Source of the DNA: Legionella geestiana
GTDB lineage: Bacteria > Pseudomonadota > Gammaproteobacteria > Legionellales > Legionellaceae
Direction: 5' to 3'
NCBI RefSeq assembly: GCF_004571195.1
Contig: NZ_CP038271.1
Location: 1,811,501 to 1,875,500, forward strand
DNA: 64,000 bases
Below are positions 27,908 to 37,196 of this stretch, one piece after another. Both the position numbers and the translations under genes were made by a program. The notes under the pieces were generated by a model, which saw only the letters and a program-made list of their open reading frames with translations, did no database searches and had not been told where the DNA came from. Position 1 is the stretch's first letter, and every line of letters starts with the position of its first letter.

Positions 27908-29698
27908 TTAGTTTGCCATGAATTGAGGGGTTGAGCCAGCAGTTGGCTCAGGAAGTTTCTGGGTGGCATGAAGCTTTGAATGGCTCTCACTTAAGATACG
28001 GTCGATGCGGCTTTTAAAAATCCCAAGCTCCGGATGGTCTTCATAGAGTGCTTTCAGGCGTGCGCCCCCTCCCTGAAGTAATTTTTGCAGCGCTTGCGGG
28101 TCATCTCCCTTATTGTTGTAATCGAGCCCTCGCGCTTCCTTGGCAAGTGTTTTTGCAATGGCTTCTTTTTCAGGCGAGATAAATGCCGGGCAGGGAAGGC
28201 CAATGGAGTTAAGCACACTGCCGACGCCGCTCCAGAAGCGGTTGCTCTTCATATACCCCTCGAGCTTTTCGGCCAGTTCCTGGGCGTGGGTTTTTCGAGC
28301 AATCGGCGTGGTCCTGAAATATCGTGCGCCCAATAATTCGGGTCCGTTAATTTCTTTCATGCAGTTCTCAAGCGTTCGGAGGCCCTCTACCGGTGTTTGT
28401 GTGCGAACGGCATTAAGCGAATTAGAAATTTTCGCGAAGGCGCGGTCATTTTCCGGCGTTTTATCCTTGCAGTGATAATGGTATGCATTTACTTTTGACT
28501 GCAGGTTCTGGCGCAGTCGCTCAAAATCACTGGCGTTTTGTGGCATGCCAATGGGAACAGGATCTCCCCCACCTGCAATACCCCGGGGTGGGGGCAAATG
28601 CGGCTGATTCTCAGGATCCGGGTGTTTTGAAAAATGGCGCAGAAACCTGTCTCGGTACCCCGCCTCAAGGTGATGCAGTTCTTTTCGCACCTCTTCTTCA
28701 GTTGCTTTTTTGTGATTACCCTCAAAAAACCATGAAAAAGTCTTTGGATAATGTTCCTTGAAAAGTCCCCGATGCTCCTGATTCACAAACAGTTCCGGGT
28801 CCTTGACATAATCGCCATGCTGCGCAAGTACGGTACGGGGGTTTAAACGCTTTCCACGGGCATACACCCATTCATTTTCTCGCATTTCATTATAGAGCTG
28901 CAGTCGTTCTTCGGGTGTTTTAGGAAGGAGGTTTTCCGGATGGCTGACGGCCTCATAAATCCCCTTGCGATTCAGGCGGCAGATTGTCGGTGTAACCTCC
29001 TTGCCGATAGACCCTGTTTCCCGGCAAAAATCAAGATAACGCGCCATGATTAATTTTGGTGCCTGATTGAGCTGTTCACGCTCATCAAGCTGCATGCCCG
29101 CACTGTGCTTGCCATACCATGGCATCATGGTCACGCGCGTTGTTTCAGGATTGGCAATGACATAGCGTCCGGCATGCTGCGGGTCAAATCCAGGACGGTA
29201 CTCATGCAGCATGAGTGCCGCCTCCATTCTGTTGACGTTCGGAGGAATATGCCATGAATCAGGATCATCGCGTCGCCCGGGGCCTGGAACGGGGTCTATG
29301 AGAAAAAGATTGACCTTCAGTTCAGGATACAGTCGATTCAGGACATTGGCCATGCGCACGCACGCATCGGCCCCTCGGCTGAAACCCTGAAGATTGACGG
29401 TATCAAGGCCTGGGTTATCCTGTTTCAGTTTTTCGATGTAAAGTGTCGCTTCAAGCAGCAGGTTATCAACCCCATCTCCGGTAAGTTGTCCGTCAATGGC
29501 CTGGAGCGTGTTTCGAAGCGACTCGGCAGCAGCGGGATTAACGATTTTTGTGTTTTTTCCAGCATCGTACACATAGGTTCCGGGAGTTGGGTGCTCACTG
29601 TTCGGAGTGAGTGGTGTGGAGCCAGGGCCGTCAAAAAGCCTTTTACCGAGCACTGCCGCAGTCCCCATGCTCTCATGGAACATGTTAATCGTGTCCAT
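27908..29698 (-). CDS. Lipase-like protein with GFSRGAD motif, effector candidate
   Basis: 596 residues from the ATG at 29698; a start at 29758 would add 20 residues. Near residue 105 is LDTVNLQGFSRGADACVR, the nucleophile elbow seen in Tle1/DUF2235 phospholipases (GFSRGA), with the Ser at about 107. A candidate acid follows in LFLIDPVPGPGRRDD, and a candidate His in MPWYGKHSAG. The C-terminal half is mostly helical and polar, and I do not recognise its family. There is no signal peptide. The polar, Ser/Thr/Glu-containing tail (LSESHSKLHATQK) and isolated AT-rich promoter fit a Dot/Icm-type substrate. Function is inference. Confidence 0.65.
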   Translation of the reverse strand: MDTINMFHESMGTAAVLGKRLFDGPGSTPLTPNSEHPTPGTYVYDAGKNTKIVNPAAAESLRNTLQAIDGQLTGDGVDNLLLEATLYIEKLKQDNPGLDTVNLQGFSRGADACVRMANVLNRLYPELKVNLFLIDPVPGPGRRDDPDSWHIPPNVNRMEAALMLHEYRPGFDPQHAGRYVIANPETTRVTMMPWYGKHSAGMQLDEREQLNQAPKLIMARYLDFCRETGSIGKEVTPTICRLNRKGIYEAVSHPENLLPKTPEERLQLYNEMRENEWVYARGKRLNPRTVLAQHGDYVKDPELFVNQEHRGLFKEHYPKTFSWFFEGNHKKATEEEVRKELHHLEAGYRDRFLRHFSKHPDPENQPHLPPPRGIAGGGDPVPIGMPQNASDFERLRQNLQSKVNAYHYHCKDKTPENDRAFAKISNSLNAVRTQTPVEGLRTLENCMKEINGPELLGARYFRTTPIARKTHAQELAEKLEGYMKSNRFWSGVGSVLNSIGLPCPAFISPEKEAIAKTLAKEARGLDYNNKGDDPQALQKLLQGGGARLKALYEDHPELGIFKSRIDRILSESHSKLHATQKLPEPTAGSTPQFMAN

Positions 29699-29787
29699 GT
29701 TTTTCTCACGGTGTTGGGCTGTTCCCATAAAACTCAGGCAGGCAATGTGTCCGGTCATTTTATTTTCTAAATGATTTTTATGTTTTA

Positions 29788-29793
29788 ATTATA
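29788..29793 (-). promoter_or_regulatory. Probable -10 element for the lipase-like gene
   Basis: A perfect TATAAT on the minus strand within a very AT-rich 70-base stretch. No good -35 is seen at the usual distance. Confidence 0.4.
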
Positions 29794-29877
29794 TGCAAAT
29801 AGAATGCATATTATCCAGTTTATTGACATTTTTCGCGCGAATGCCAGAATCAACGGACGCCATTTACGGAGCACCTT

Positions 29878-30597
29878 ATGCAAAGCTTTGAGCACACTTA
29901 TGAGCACGATACCAAAACCCTGCGCGCGCACGTCGCCCATTTTCCTACAGTCGATGAAGAAAAACTTCCGGCCGTGCTGATTGCCCACGACTGGAGCGGG
30001 CGAAATGATTTCGCGCGCGAAAAAGCCGAACAGCTTGCGGCACTCGGCTTTGTGGGTTTTGCGCTTGACATGTATGGCGAGGGGCAAACGGCTGAGGCCG
30101 TGGAAGATAAAATGGCACTCATGCAGCCGCTGTTAAACGACCGAGCACTTTTGACAGCACGCATGCAGGCAAGTCTTCGAGCCGTGCGTGAACTGCCTTT
30201 TGTCGATGCAGAGCGCATCGCTGTTATCGGCTTTTGTTTTGGCGGATTGTGTGCGCTTGATTTAGCGCGAAGCAGTGCGGATGTGGCGGGTGTCGTCAGC
30301 TTCCATGGCCTGCTCCATAAACCTCAAAACCTGCCGGTGCGCCCGATAACGGCAAAAGTACTTGCCTTCCACGGCTATGACGACCCTATGGTACGCCCAG
30401 AGGATGTTGTTGCGTTTTGCGAGGAAATGACCGAAGCAGGTGCTGACTGGCAGATGCACATGTATGGGAACACACGCCATTCGTTCATGAACCCGCTCGC
30501 ACACAATGAAGAGATGGGGACGGTCTACAGCGAGGCGGCAGAGCGGCGCTCACTGGCGGGGCTTGTTTACTTCCTGCGCGAGCTGTTTGCCTCTTGA
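29878..30597 (+). CDS. Dienelactone hydrolase family protein
   Basis: 239 residues. An alpha/beta hydrolase with the DLH nucleophile elbow GFCFGG (Cys as nucleophile), acid in GYDDPMV and His in NTRHSFMNP. The N-terminal LPAVLIAHDWSGRND matches the family oxyanion region. It is a cytosolic enzyme that probably hydrolyses a lactone or small ester; the true substrate is unknown because no aromatic degradation genes are near. It is followed by an AhpD-like gene in the same direction. Confidence 0.87.
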   Translation: MQSFEHTYEHDTKTLRAHVAHFPTVDEEKLPAVLIAHDWSGRNDFAREKAEQLAALGFVGFALDMYGEGQTAEAVEDKMALMQPLLNDRALLTARMQASLRAVRELPFVDAERIAVIGFCFGGLCALDLARSSADVAGVVSFHGLLHKPQNLPVRPITAKVLAFHGYDDPMVRPEDVVAFCEEMTEAGADWQMHMYGNTRHSFMNPLAHNEEMGTVYSEAAERRSLAGLVYFLRELFAS

Positions 30598-30642
30598 AGG
30601 TACCCGCGGTATAGTGAAGCGCCATTTATAACGGAGAGAAAC

Positions 30643-30984
30643 ATGTCAGGAAAGTTTACCCAGATTACACAGGACATCAGCACGCAGCTTGGCAAAATGC
30701 GAAAAGAAATGCCCGAAGTCATGGCCGGATTTTCCGCATTGTCCCAGGCCGCCACTAAAGACGGCGCGCTTGATAAAAAGACCAAGGAACTCATAGCCAT
30801 GGCACTTGCCGTAGCCAACCGCTGCCCCGGCTGCATCGGGTTTCATTCCCAGGCGCTTGTTAAACTGCAGACAAAGCGGGAAGAGCTCCTTGAAACACTC
30901 GGGATGGCGGTTTACATGGGCGGTGGTCCGTCTTTAATGTATGCGGCTGAGGCGCTTGAAGCGTTTGAAGAATTCAGCCGCTGA
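30643..30984 (+). CDS. Carboxymuconolactone decarboxylase/AhpD-like protein
   Basis: 113 residues with GGAG upstream of the ATG. The core KTKELIAMALAVANRCPGCIGFHSQ has the CxxC and the downstream His of AhpD-type disulfide reductases, favouring a peroxidase or thiol role over lactone decarboxylation. TLGMAVYMGGGPSLMYA completes the domain. It is 45 bases after the dienelactone hydrolase gene and ends before a terminator. Confidence 0.88.
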   Translation: MSGKFTQITQDISTQLGKMRKEMPEVMAGFSALSQAATKDGALDKKTKELIAMALAVANRCPGCIGFHSQALVKLQTKREELLETLGMAVYMGGGPSLMYAAEALEAFEEFSR

Positions 30985-31004
30985 TAAAATTCCCTCGTTG
31001 ACAA

Positions 31005-31028
31005 AAAAGGCGCATAATAGCGCCTTTT
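31005..31028 (+). terminator. Hairpin terminator between the AhpD-like gene and argS
   Basis: AAAAGGCGC pairs perfectly with GCGCCTTTT across the loop ATAATA. A-run on one side and T-run on the other suggest it can terminate in either direction. Confidence 0.75.
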
Positions 31029-31047
31029 GATTGAGTGAAAAAACACC

Positions 31048-32811
31048 ATGAAGCACATTGTCGAGCAGATTCTGTCAGAAGCCCTTTCGTCCCTGCAGCA
31101 GGCAGGCAGCCTTCCCGCGTCACTGTCGCTGGACGTTGCTCGCGTTGAACACGCCCGTGATGAAGGGCATGGCGACTTTGCGACTAATGTGGCCATGGTG
31201 CTCGCCAAACCCTGTGGCAGGCCACCACGTGAACTCGCGCAACTGCTGATTGATAATCTGCCGATACACCCTGATGTGTTGCGTGTGGAAATCGCAGGCC
31301 CCGGTTTTATCAATTTCTTCCTGCGAAAGGGCGCAAGTGCACAGGTGGTGGCGCGCGTGCTGCGCGAAGGCGAGGCGTTCGGGCACAGTCGTCTCGGACA
31401 GGGGCAGCGGGTTCTTATTGAGTATGTATCGGCCAACCCCACCGGTCCGCTGCACGTGGGGCATGGTCGGGGGGCGGCTTTTGGAGCGACGCTTGCGAAC
31501 CTGCTTTCAGTGGCGGGCTTTGATGTCTCGCGTGAATATTATGTCAATGATGCCGGCCGCCAGATGAACATTCTCGCTGTCAGTGTCTGGCTGCGATACC
31601 TCGAGTTTTGCGGTGAGCCCGTGGTCTTTCCTGCCAACGGCTACCGAGGGGATTATGTCATTGATATCGCCCGTGACGTGCATGCCCGCGAAGGGGATGT
31701 CTGGGTGCGTCCATGGGCGGATGTATCAGCCACTCTCCCGCCCGATGAACCTGAAGGCGGCGACCGGGAGCTTTATATCGATGCGATGATAACGCGCGCG
31801 CGCGAACTTTTAGGCTCTGCTGGGTTTGCAGGTTTTCACGCGAGCGCCTTAAACAGTGTTCTTGGAGATATCCGGGATGATCTTGAGGGCTTCGGGGTTC
31901 ATTATGACACCTGGTTTTCCGAGCAGTCGCTCGAAGAAGACGGTTCCATTGAGCAGGGCATTCAGGCGCTGGTTGCTGGAGGTCACACCTATGAATCCGA
32001 GGGCGCGCTCTGGTTCAAAGCGACCGATTTTGGCGATGAAAAAGACCGCGTTCTGGTGCGTGCCAATGGCGTAACCACCTATTTCGCCTCCGATGTCGCG
32101 TATCACTGGAACAAATACAACCGCGGATTTGACCGCGTTATTGATGTGTTTGGTGCTGACCACCATGGCTACCTCACGCGTATCCGTGCTGCCGTAACGG
32201 CGCTCGGTAAAGATGCTTCGGCCCTTGACGTGCTGCTCGTTCAGTTTGCCATTCTCTACCGTGATGGTGCGCGTGTGCAGATGTCAACCCGCAGCGGCTC
32301 GTTTGTGACCCTTCGCGAGCTGCGCGAAGAAGTCGGGAATGACGCGGCGCGCTTTTTTTATGTGATGCGTAAACCCGAACAGCACATGGACTTTGACCTT
32401 GACCTCGCCAAATCCGAGTCTAATGATAATCCTGTGTATTATATTCAGTACGCGCATGCCCGTATCTGCAGTGTGCTGCGCCAGCTTAAAGAACGCGGAC
32501 TCTCGCACAGTGACACTCTCGGGCTTGCAAACCTTGAGCGTTTGACCGAGCCACAGGAAGCGACCCTCCTCACGCTGCTTGGACGTTATCCCGAAGTGAT
32601 TGAAGAAGCTGCACGTTCCTGTGAACCGCATCAGCTGGTGTATTACCTGCGCGAACTCGCGAATGGCCTGCACTCCTGTTACAATGCCGTCACGCTCCTC
32701 TGTGAGGACGAGACGCTGCGTGCCGCGCGTCTGTGCCTGTTGAAAGCGGTTCAGCAGGTGTTGCACAATGGATTAACCATAACCGGTGTATCGGCGCCAG
32801 AGAGTATGTAA
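31048..32811 (+). CDS. argS: Arginyl-tRNA synthetase
   Basis: 587 residues. The class I signature HIGH appears as [13 protein letters not shown], and the KMSKS equivalent is MSTRSGSF, as in many ArgRS enzymes. The N-terminal ~110 residues are the Add-1 domain that reads the tRNA D-loop, and the C-terminal DALR anticodon domain ends at residue 587. Its stop codon shares a base with the start of the SPOR protein gene (TAATG). Confidence 0.97.
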   Translation: MKHIVEQILSEALSSLQQAGSLPASLSLDVARVEHARDEGHGDFATNVAMVLAKPCGRPPRELAQLLIDNLPIHPDVLRVEIAGPGFINFFLRKGASAQVVARVLREGEAFGHSRLGQGQRVLIEYVSANPTGPLHVGHGRGAAFGATLANLLSVAGFDVSREYYVNDAGRQMNILAVSVWLRYLEFCGEPVVFPANGYRGDYVIDIARDVHAREGDVWVRPWADVSATLPPDEPEGGDRELYIDAMITRARELLGSAGFAGFHASALNSVLGDIRDDLEGFGVHYDTWFSEQSLEEDGSIEQGIQALVAGGHTYESEGALWFKATDFGDEKDRVLVRANGVTTYFASDVAYHWNKYNRGFDRVIDVFGADHHGYLTRIRAAVTALGKDASALDVLLVQFAILYRDGARVQMSTRSGSFVTLRELREEVGNDAARFFYVMRKPEQHMDFDLDLAKSESNDNPVYYIQYAHARICSVLRQLKERGLSHSDTLGLANLERLTEPQEATLLTLLGRYPEVIEEAARSCEPHQLVYYLRELANGLHSCYNAVTLLCEDETLRAARLCLLKAVQQVLHNGLTITGVSAPESM

Positions 32812-33506
32812 TGGCAAGGGATTATGACAGAAGAAAACCCGCAAGGCGGACCGCCAGCGCACCTGGCCGCTTTTTTGGCTGGCTTGCGGCTTTTCTTGGT
32901 GGCTATCTGACGGCAACCGTATTTGATGTGGCAAGTCTCAGTGGCTGGGTGAATAAACAGCTGCTGCATGACGCGCCCCAGCCGGTGATGCATGAAGCGA
33001 GAGCCACCGCAGCACCCAAACCTAAATTCGAATTTTATACGCTGCTGGCGCGTGGACAGACGGTGCTGCCCAGGGTGCCCGCATCATCGTCCTCACCATC
33101 AAGGCCCGCTCCGACACCGCAGCCGCAGGTACCTGTTCAGGCAGCTCCAAAACCTGCAGCCCCCATTGCCCTTGAAGTGGCTAAAGTGTCTCCAGCGCCC
33201 GCGCGCCAGGTGCCTGTGGTCGAGAGCCGCCCCGTAGTGCCGCCGCCTGTAGCACCTGCTGCCGCTTCCGGAACGTATGTGGTGCAGCTCGCTGCATTTC
33301 GTAACCGCCAGGATGCTGAACGCCTCAAGGCTTCGCTGACGCTTCGTGGCATGCAGGCCAGCGTGACCGGTGTGACACAGCAGAATGTCACCTGGTTTCG
33401 TGTTGTAATCGGCCCCTATGCCAGCCGCGATTTAGCCATGCGCGCACAGAATGCCGCTTTTCAGACGGAAAAAGTCCGCGGCATGGTGCGCCGCGCTGAT
33501 GCTTAA
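32811..33506 (+). CDS. SPOR domain membrane protein
   Basis: 231 residues, ATG overlapping the argS stop by one base. A short basic cytoplasmic tail, one transmembrane helix (FFGWLAAFLGGYLTATVF), a Pro/Ala-rich linker of about 100 residues, and a C-terminal SPOR domain (GTYVVQLAAFRNRQDAERL, TWFRVVIGPYASRDLAM). SPOR domains bind denuded septal peptidoglycan, so this is an FtsN-like division factor. argS-SPOR gene order is common and E. coli ftsN is a related case. Whether it is functional FtsN cannot be settled by eye. Confidence 0.88.
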   Translation: MARDYDRRKPARRTASAPGRFFGWLAAFLGGYLTATVFDVASLSGWVNKQLLHDAPQPVMHEARATAAPKPKFEFYTLLARGQTVLPRVPASSSSPSRPAPTPQPQVPVQAAPKPAAPIALEVAKVSPAPARQVPVVESRPVVPPPVAPAAASGTYVVQLAAFRNRQDAERLKASLTLRGMQASVTGVTQQNVTWFRVVIGPYASRDLAMRAQNAAFQTEKVRGMVRRADA

Positions 33507-33508
33507 GT

Positions 33509-33847
33509 CTAACGGTCAATGCAAACCCGAACATCCCGCGCATTTCTGATGGCTGTGGGTTTGCTGACCGCAACAACGACCCGGATATCGCCTGCCACAC
33601 GCCGCACGCACTCGACCACCGTTTCAGCAACCGTTTCAATCAGATGATACGTGCCCTTCGCGAGTGTTTCAGTGACAGTTTCAGCGACTGCCGCGTAATC
33701 AACGGTGCGTGCAATATCATCCCCAAGGTTATTAAGCGTTGTGTGCATGCAGATATCAATCAATAGAGGCTGCAGGATGCGCTGCTCCCATGCATGTACG
33801 CCAATACGCGTGGATACGGCAAGACCGTTAATTTCAATAGTGTCCAT
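33509..33847 (-). CDS. folB: Dihydroneopterin aldolase
   Basis: 112 residues from the ATG at 33847, which has AAGGAGA upstream. The FolB start DTIEINGLAVSTRIGVHAWE, with its conserved Glu, and the later DYAAVAETV and LIETVAETVVE segments are visible. It cleaves dihydroneopterin to 6-hydroxymethyldihydropterin in folate synthesis. It is convergent with the SPOR gene (two bases apart) and divergent from the URC1 gene. Confidence 0.93.
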   Translation of the reverse strand: MDTIEINGLAVSTRIGVHAWEQRILQPLLIDICMHTTLNNLGDDIARTVDYAAVAETVTETLAKGTYHLIETVAETVVECVRRVAGDIRVVVAVSKPTAIRNARDVRVCIDR

Positions 33848-33973
33848 GATGTCTCCTTTCAATATGGGCAGAGCATACCATAATGCAGGCTATTTTTTTG
33901 AGCCCGCAAGAGAACTGCTGAATCCCCGTAAAATTTGCGCTACCATGGGCTCAGGACTATGGAGAGGATGCGC

Positions 33974-35245
33974 ATGGATAACAAAGATGATGTAAAGCGA
34001 AAATACAAAGGACATATTGTGCTGACCTCCCACCCGTCACAGCATGCGGTGGCGCCCCGGCCCATACACTGGGGTGAAAGCACGCCTTTGGCGCGGGGGC
34101 CGGTGATTGCATCGCTGACCAACCCGAAACATCGGAATGCCGTTGGTACGCACTACGGTGCCTATTCTGTCTATCGTGCACTGGCGGTTGCGGCGGGCGT
34201 ACTGAATCCTGATCATAAACCCGACTTAACCAATACAACGCCACCCGTACAGATTGGTCCGCATCCGCAATGGAGCATGCCCGGTAAAATCGTGTCACTT
34301 GACCCTTTCGGACACATGGTGGCGCAGGTTTTTGCCGATGACATAAACGCGGGCTTTGACATCCGCCCAAGCATTGCCGTAACAAAGGCGCACATCAATA
34401 TTCCTGAGCTTAAGGATGCGCTGCAAAAGGGGCGACTGAAACCGGACGGGCATATTCTTCAGGCATCGGGGGATGTTGTGGTTACCAAGGCCGCCATTGA
34501 GCCGGTATGGCATCTCCCGGGCATTGCCGAGCGTTTTGGGGTTGAGGAGGCGGATTTGCGCCGCATTCTTTTTGAACAGACCGCGGGCATGTTTCCTGAG
34601 CTCGTAACGCGTCCAGATCTGGAGGTTTTTCTTCCTCCCATTGGTGGCATGACACTCTATTTCTTTGGGGATGTCTCTACCATTCATAACCCCGATATCG
34701 AACTGTCCTGCCGGATTCACGATGAATGCAACGGTTCTGACGTTTTTGGCTCCGACATCTGTACCTGCAGACCCTATCTGACCCATGGGATTGAGCTTTG
34801 TGTGGAATCGGCACAGCGCGGCGGCTGCGGACTGATTGTCTATAACCGCAAGGAAGGGCGTGCGCTTGGCGAAGTGACGAAGTTTCTCGTGTATAACGCC
34901 CGCAAACGCCAGCAGGGCGGTGATACGGCGGCGCACTATTTTGAGCGCACGGAGTGTGTGGCCGGCGTGCAGGACATGCGTTTTCAGGAGTTGTCTTCAG
35001 ATGTGCTTCACTGGCTCGGCATTACCCGCATTCACCGTTTTGTTTCGATGTCCAACATGAAGTATGACGCGCTGTTACGCGGAGGGATTGAGGTGCGTGA
35101 ACGGGTCGGCATTCCCGATGAACTGATTCCGTCTGATGCCAGGGTGGAGATGGACGCCAAACGCGCGGCCGGCTATTTTTCACCGGAAGGGGTGCCGGGG
35201 AATGAGGAGCTTGCCAAACCCAAAGGACGCAATCTCCATGAATAA
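33974..35245 (+). CDS. URC1-like GTP cyclohydrolase II homologue (uracil catabolism)
   Basis: 423 residues from the ATG at 33974, with GGAGAGG seven bases upstream. The C-terminal half matches GTP cyclohydrolase II. Zinc cysteines are kept in DECNGSDVFGSDICTC, as in RibA, and RKEGRALGEVTKF replaces RibA's RQEGRGIGL. The N-terminal ~200 residues are not the DHBP synthase of RibBA but fit the long N-terminus of URC1 proteins. URC1 acts in the yeast URC route that breaks uracil down through a ribosylurea intermediate. The two following genes are DUF1688 (URC4) and upp, which supports that role over riboflavin synthesis. Confidence 0.85.
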   Translation: MDNKDDVKRKYKGHIVLTSHPSQHAVAPRPIHWGESTPLARGPVIASLTNPKHRNAVGTHYGAYSVYRALAVAAGVLNPDHKPDLTNTTPPVQIGPHPQWSMPGKIVSLDPFGHMVAQVFADDINAGFDIRPSIAVTKAHINIPELKDALQKGRLKPDGHILQASGDVVVTKAAIEPVWHLPGIAERFGVEEADLRRILFEQTAGMFPELVTRPDLEVFLPPIGGMTLYFFGDVSTIHNPDIELSCRIHDECNGSDVFGSDICTCRPYLTHGIELCVESAQRGGCGLIVYNRKEGRALGEVTKFLVYNARKRQQGGDTAAHYFERTECVAGVQDMRFQELSSDVLHWLGITRIHRFVSMSNMKYDALLRGGIEVRERVGIPDELIPSDARVEMDAKRAAGYFSPEGVPGNEELAKPKGRNLHE

Positions 35246-36458
35246 TGTCCATACCGAAACCGAACCGCTTAAACACCTTGAAACGGTGCGCAGGCGTGCA
35301 CATGCCATGCTGGCGCTCGCGCGGGAAGGGGCACTTGCACATTTTGAGTACCACGATGAAAAACGCCTGCCGACCGCGCTTTTTGTAGCGGAAGTCACCA
35401 AAACGCGCTATCCGACGCTTGAAGTTCCACCGCATACGCGCTGGCGGCATTTTGAGATGGCGGGTATTGACCGCATTGCCCCCCTTTGCGCCGGGATGTC
35501 GGCCCGCGATCGTGGAAGGATGCTCACAGAAATCGCCCTTATCAGTGTGTTACTCGATGCTGGTGCCGGCAAGGACTGGTCGTTCATGGAAGCAGAGTCT
35601 GGCATGCGCTATTCCCGTTCGGAAGGACTGGCGCTTGCCGCACTGAAACTTTTCAAAAGTGGCCATTTGAGCAGCGAGCCCGGCTTGGTGCTGCAGGCGG
35701 ATGCGAAAGCCCTGCAGGCCCTTGATGCTAATACGCTTGCAGAGGTGTTTCAGGTGAGTGACACGAACCCGCTCACGGGGCTTGAAGGACGCGCCGCACT
35801 GTTAAGGCGTCTTGGCGCGCGCATAGAGGCGGCACCTGAATATTTCGGAAGCGGCGGGCGCGCTGGTGGGCTTTTTGACGTTTTGTCAGAGAAAGCGGAT
35901 ACGGGCAGGTTGTCGGTAAAGGTACTTTTTCGCACTCTGCTTGATGCCCTCGCTCCCATTTGGCCGGCGCGCCTTCAGTATGCAGGAGAGTCCCTCGGGG
36001 ATGTCTGGACCCATAAAGCCCTTCAAAGTGCCGACCCGCTCAGTGCGTTTGTCCCTTTTCACAAACTGACGCAATGGCTGACGGGGACGATGGTTGAAGC
36101 GCTCGAACACGCACACATTACCGTGCTGGATACCGAGTGCCTGACGGGGCTTGCTGAATACCGAAACGGTGGCCTGTTTCTCGACACTGGACTGTTAACG
36201 CTTCGGGATAAAGCAGCTCAAGCCCGCGTCTATTGCCCAGAGGATGAACTGGTGGTGGAGTGGCGTGCGCTGACGGTCGCACTTCTTGATGAGGTGGCTG
36301 AAAGCGTGCGCGAAGTGCTTGGTAAAACATCGGATGAACTGCCACTGCCGGCGGTATTGCAGGGGGGGACCTGGGAGGCCGGGCGGCGCATTGCACGTCA
36401 GATGCGCCCCGATGGCACGCCGCCCCTGCAGGTTATCAGTGATGGAACCCTTTTCTAA
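35238..36458 (+). CDS. URC4/DUF1688 family protein (uracil catabolism)
   Basis: 406 residues from the ATG at 35238, overlapping the previous gene by eight bases. It matches DUF1688: AHFEYHDEKRLPTALFVAEV, YPTLEVPPHTRWRHFEMAG, SDTNPLTGLEGRAALLRRLG, DTGLLTLRD and the conserved WRALTVALLDEVAESVR. Fungal URC4 is required for growth on uracil as nitrogen source, but its reaction is unsettled. Lying between URC1 and upp, it forms a compact three-gene pathway unit. Confidence 0.87.
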   Translation: MNNVHTETEPLKHLETVRRRAHAMLALAREGALAHFEYHDEKRLPTALFVAEVTKTRYPTLEVPPHTRWRHFEMAGIDRIAPLCAGMSARDRGRMLTEIALISVLLDAGAGKDWSFMEAESGMRYSRSEGLALAALKLFKSGHLSSEPGLVLQADAKALQALDANTLAEVFQVSDTNPLTGLEGRAALLRRLGARIEAAPEYFGSGGRAGGLFDVLSEKADTGRLSVKVLFRTLLDALAPIWPARLQYAGESLGDVWTHKALQSADPLSAFVPFHKLTQWLTGTMVEALEHAHITVLDTECLTGLAEYRNGGLFLDTGLLTLRDKAAQARVYCPEDELVVEWRALTVALLDEVAESVREVLGKTSDELPLPAVLQGGTWEAGRRIARQMRPDGTPPLQVISDGTLF

Positions 36459-36473
36459 TAGACTGGAGTTAAT

Positions 36474-37118
36474 ATGACGAATTCGCAGGTTGTGGAAATC
36501 AACCACCCATTGATAGCGCACAAACTGACCCTGATGCGTCTCAAAGAAACCAGCAGTGGCAAGTTTCGCACGCTCCTGCACGAGATCAGCCTGCTGCTGA
36601 CCTATGAGGTTACGCGCGATTTACCGTTACACTATGAAATCATCGAAACCCCGCTCGCCACGATGAAGGCGCCGGTTCTGCAGGGTAAAAAAATTGCCTT
36701 TGTTTCCATTCTGCGTGCCGGTAACGGTCTGCTTGAAGGGATGCTGCAGCTCATTCCCTCAGCGCGTGTCGGGCATATTGGTCTGTATCGCGACCCTAAA
36801 ACGCTGATGGCGGTGGAGTATTATTTCAAGTTGCCAGAACACCTTGAAGACCGCGATGTGATTGTGGTTGACCCCATGCTTGCCACTGGACACACCGCGA
36901 TTGCCGCGGTCAGCCGCTTGAAGGAAGTCAATCCGAAATCCATTCGTTTTCTTTGCCTTCTGGCTTCACCTGAAGGCTTGGCGGCGTTTCATGGAGAGCA
37001 CCCCGATGTCACCGTTTATACCGCCTCGATTGAAGAGCGTCTTAACGATCACGGGTATATCCTGCCAGGGCTTGGTGACGCCGGAGACAGGCTTTATGGC
37101 ACAAAGCTTCGGAATTAG
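36474..37118 (+). CDS. upp: Uracil phosphoribosyltransferase
   Basis: 214 residues, ATG behind CTGGAGT. Makes UMP from uracil and PRPP. The PRPP loop is [15 protein letters not shown], preceded by [15 protein letters not shown]. The C-terminal signature [16 protein letters not shown] is complete. It follows the URC4 gene by 15 bases. In the URC pathway uracil enters through this step (FUR1 in fungi), so here it may serve both salvage and catabolism. Confidence 0.96.
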   Translation: MTNSQVVEINHPLIAHKLTLMRLKETSSGKFRTLLHEISLLLTYEVTRDLPLHYEIIETPLATMKAPVLQGKKIAFVSILRAGNGLLEGMLQLIPSARVGHIGLYRDPKTLMAVEYYFKLPEHLEDRDVIVVDPMLATGHTAIAAVSRLKEVNPKSIRFLCLLASPEGLAAFHGEHPDVTVYTASIEERLNDHGYILPGLGDAGDRLYGTKLRN

Positions 37119-37196
37119 CCGCTCTGGCACAGTGCTCTTCCCGGGACTCGCCGCCCAGGCTACAATAACCGACTGCATTAAGCCCCGAGGAGCATC

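Noticed and set aside
30998..31020. TTGACA followed by CATAAT as an argS promoter
   Set aside because: Spacing is only 9 bases, and the second hexamer lies in the loop of the terminator hairpin.
33974..35245. Riboflavin GTP cyclohydrolase II (ribA)
   Set aside because: The zinc site fits, but the long N-terminus and the neighbouring DUF1688 and upp genes fit URC1 better.
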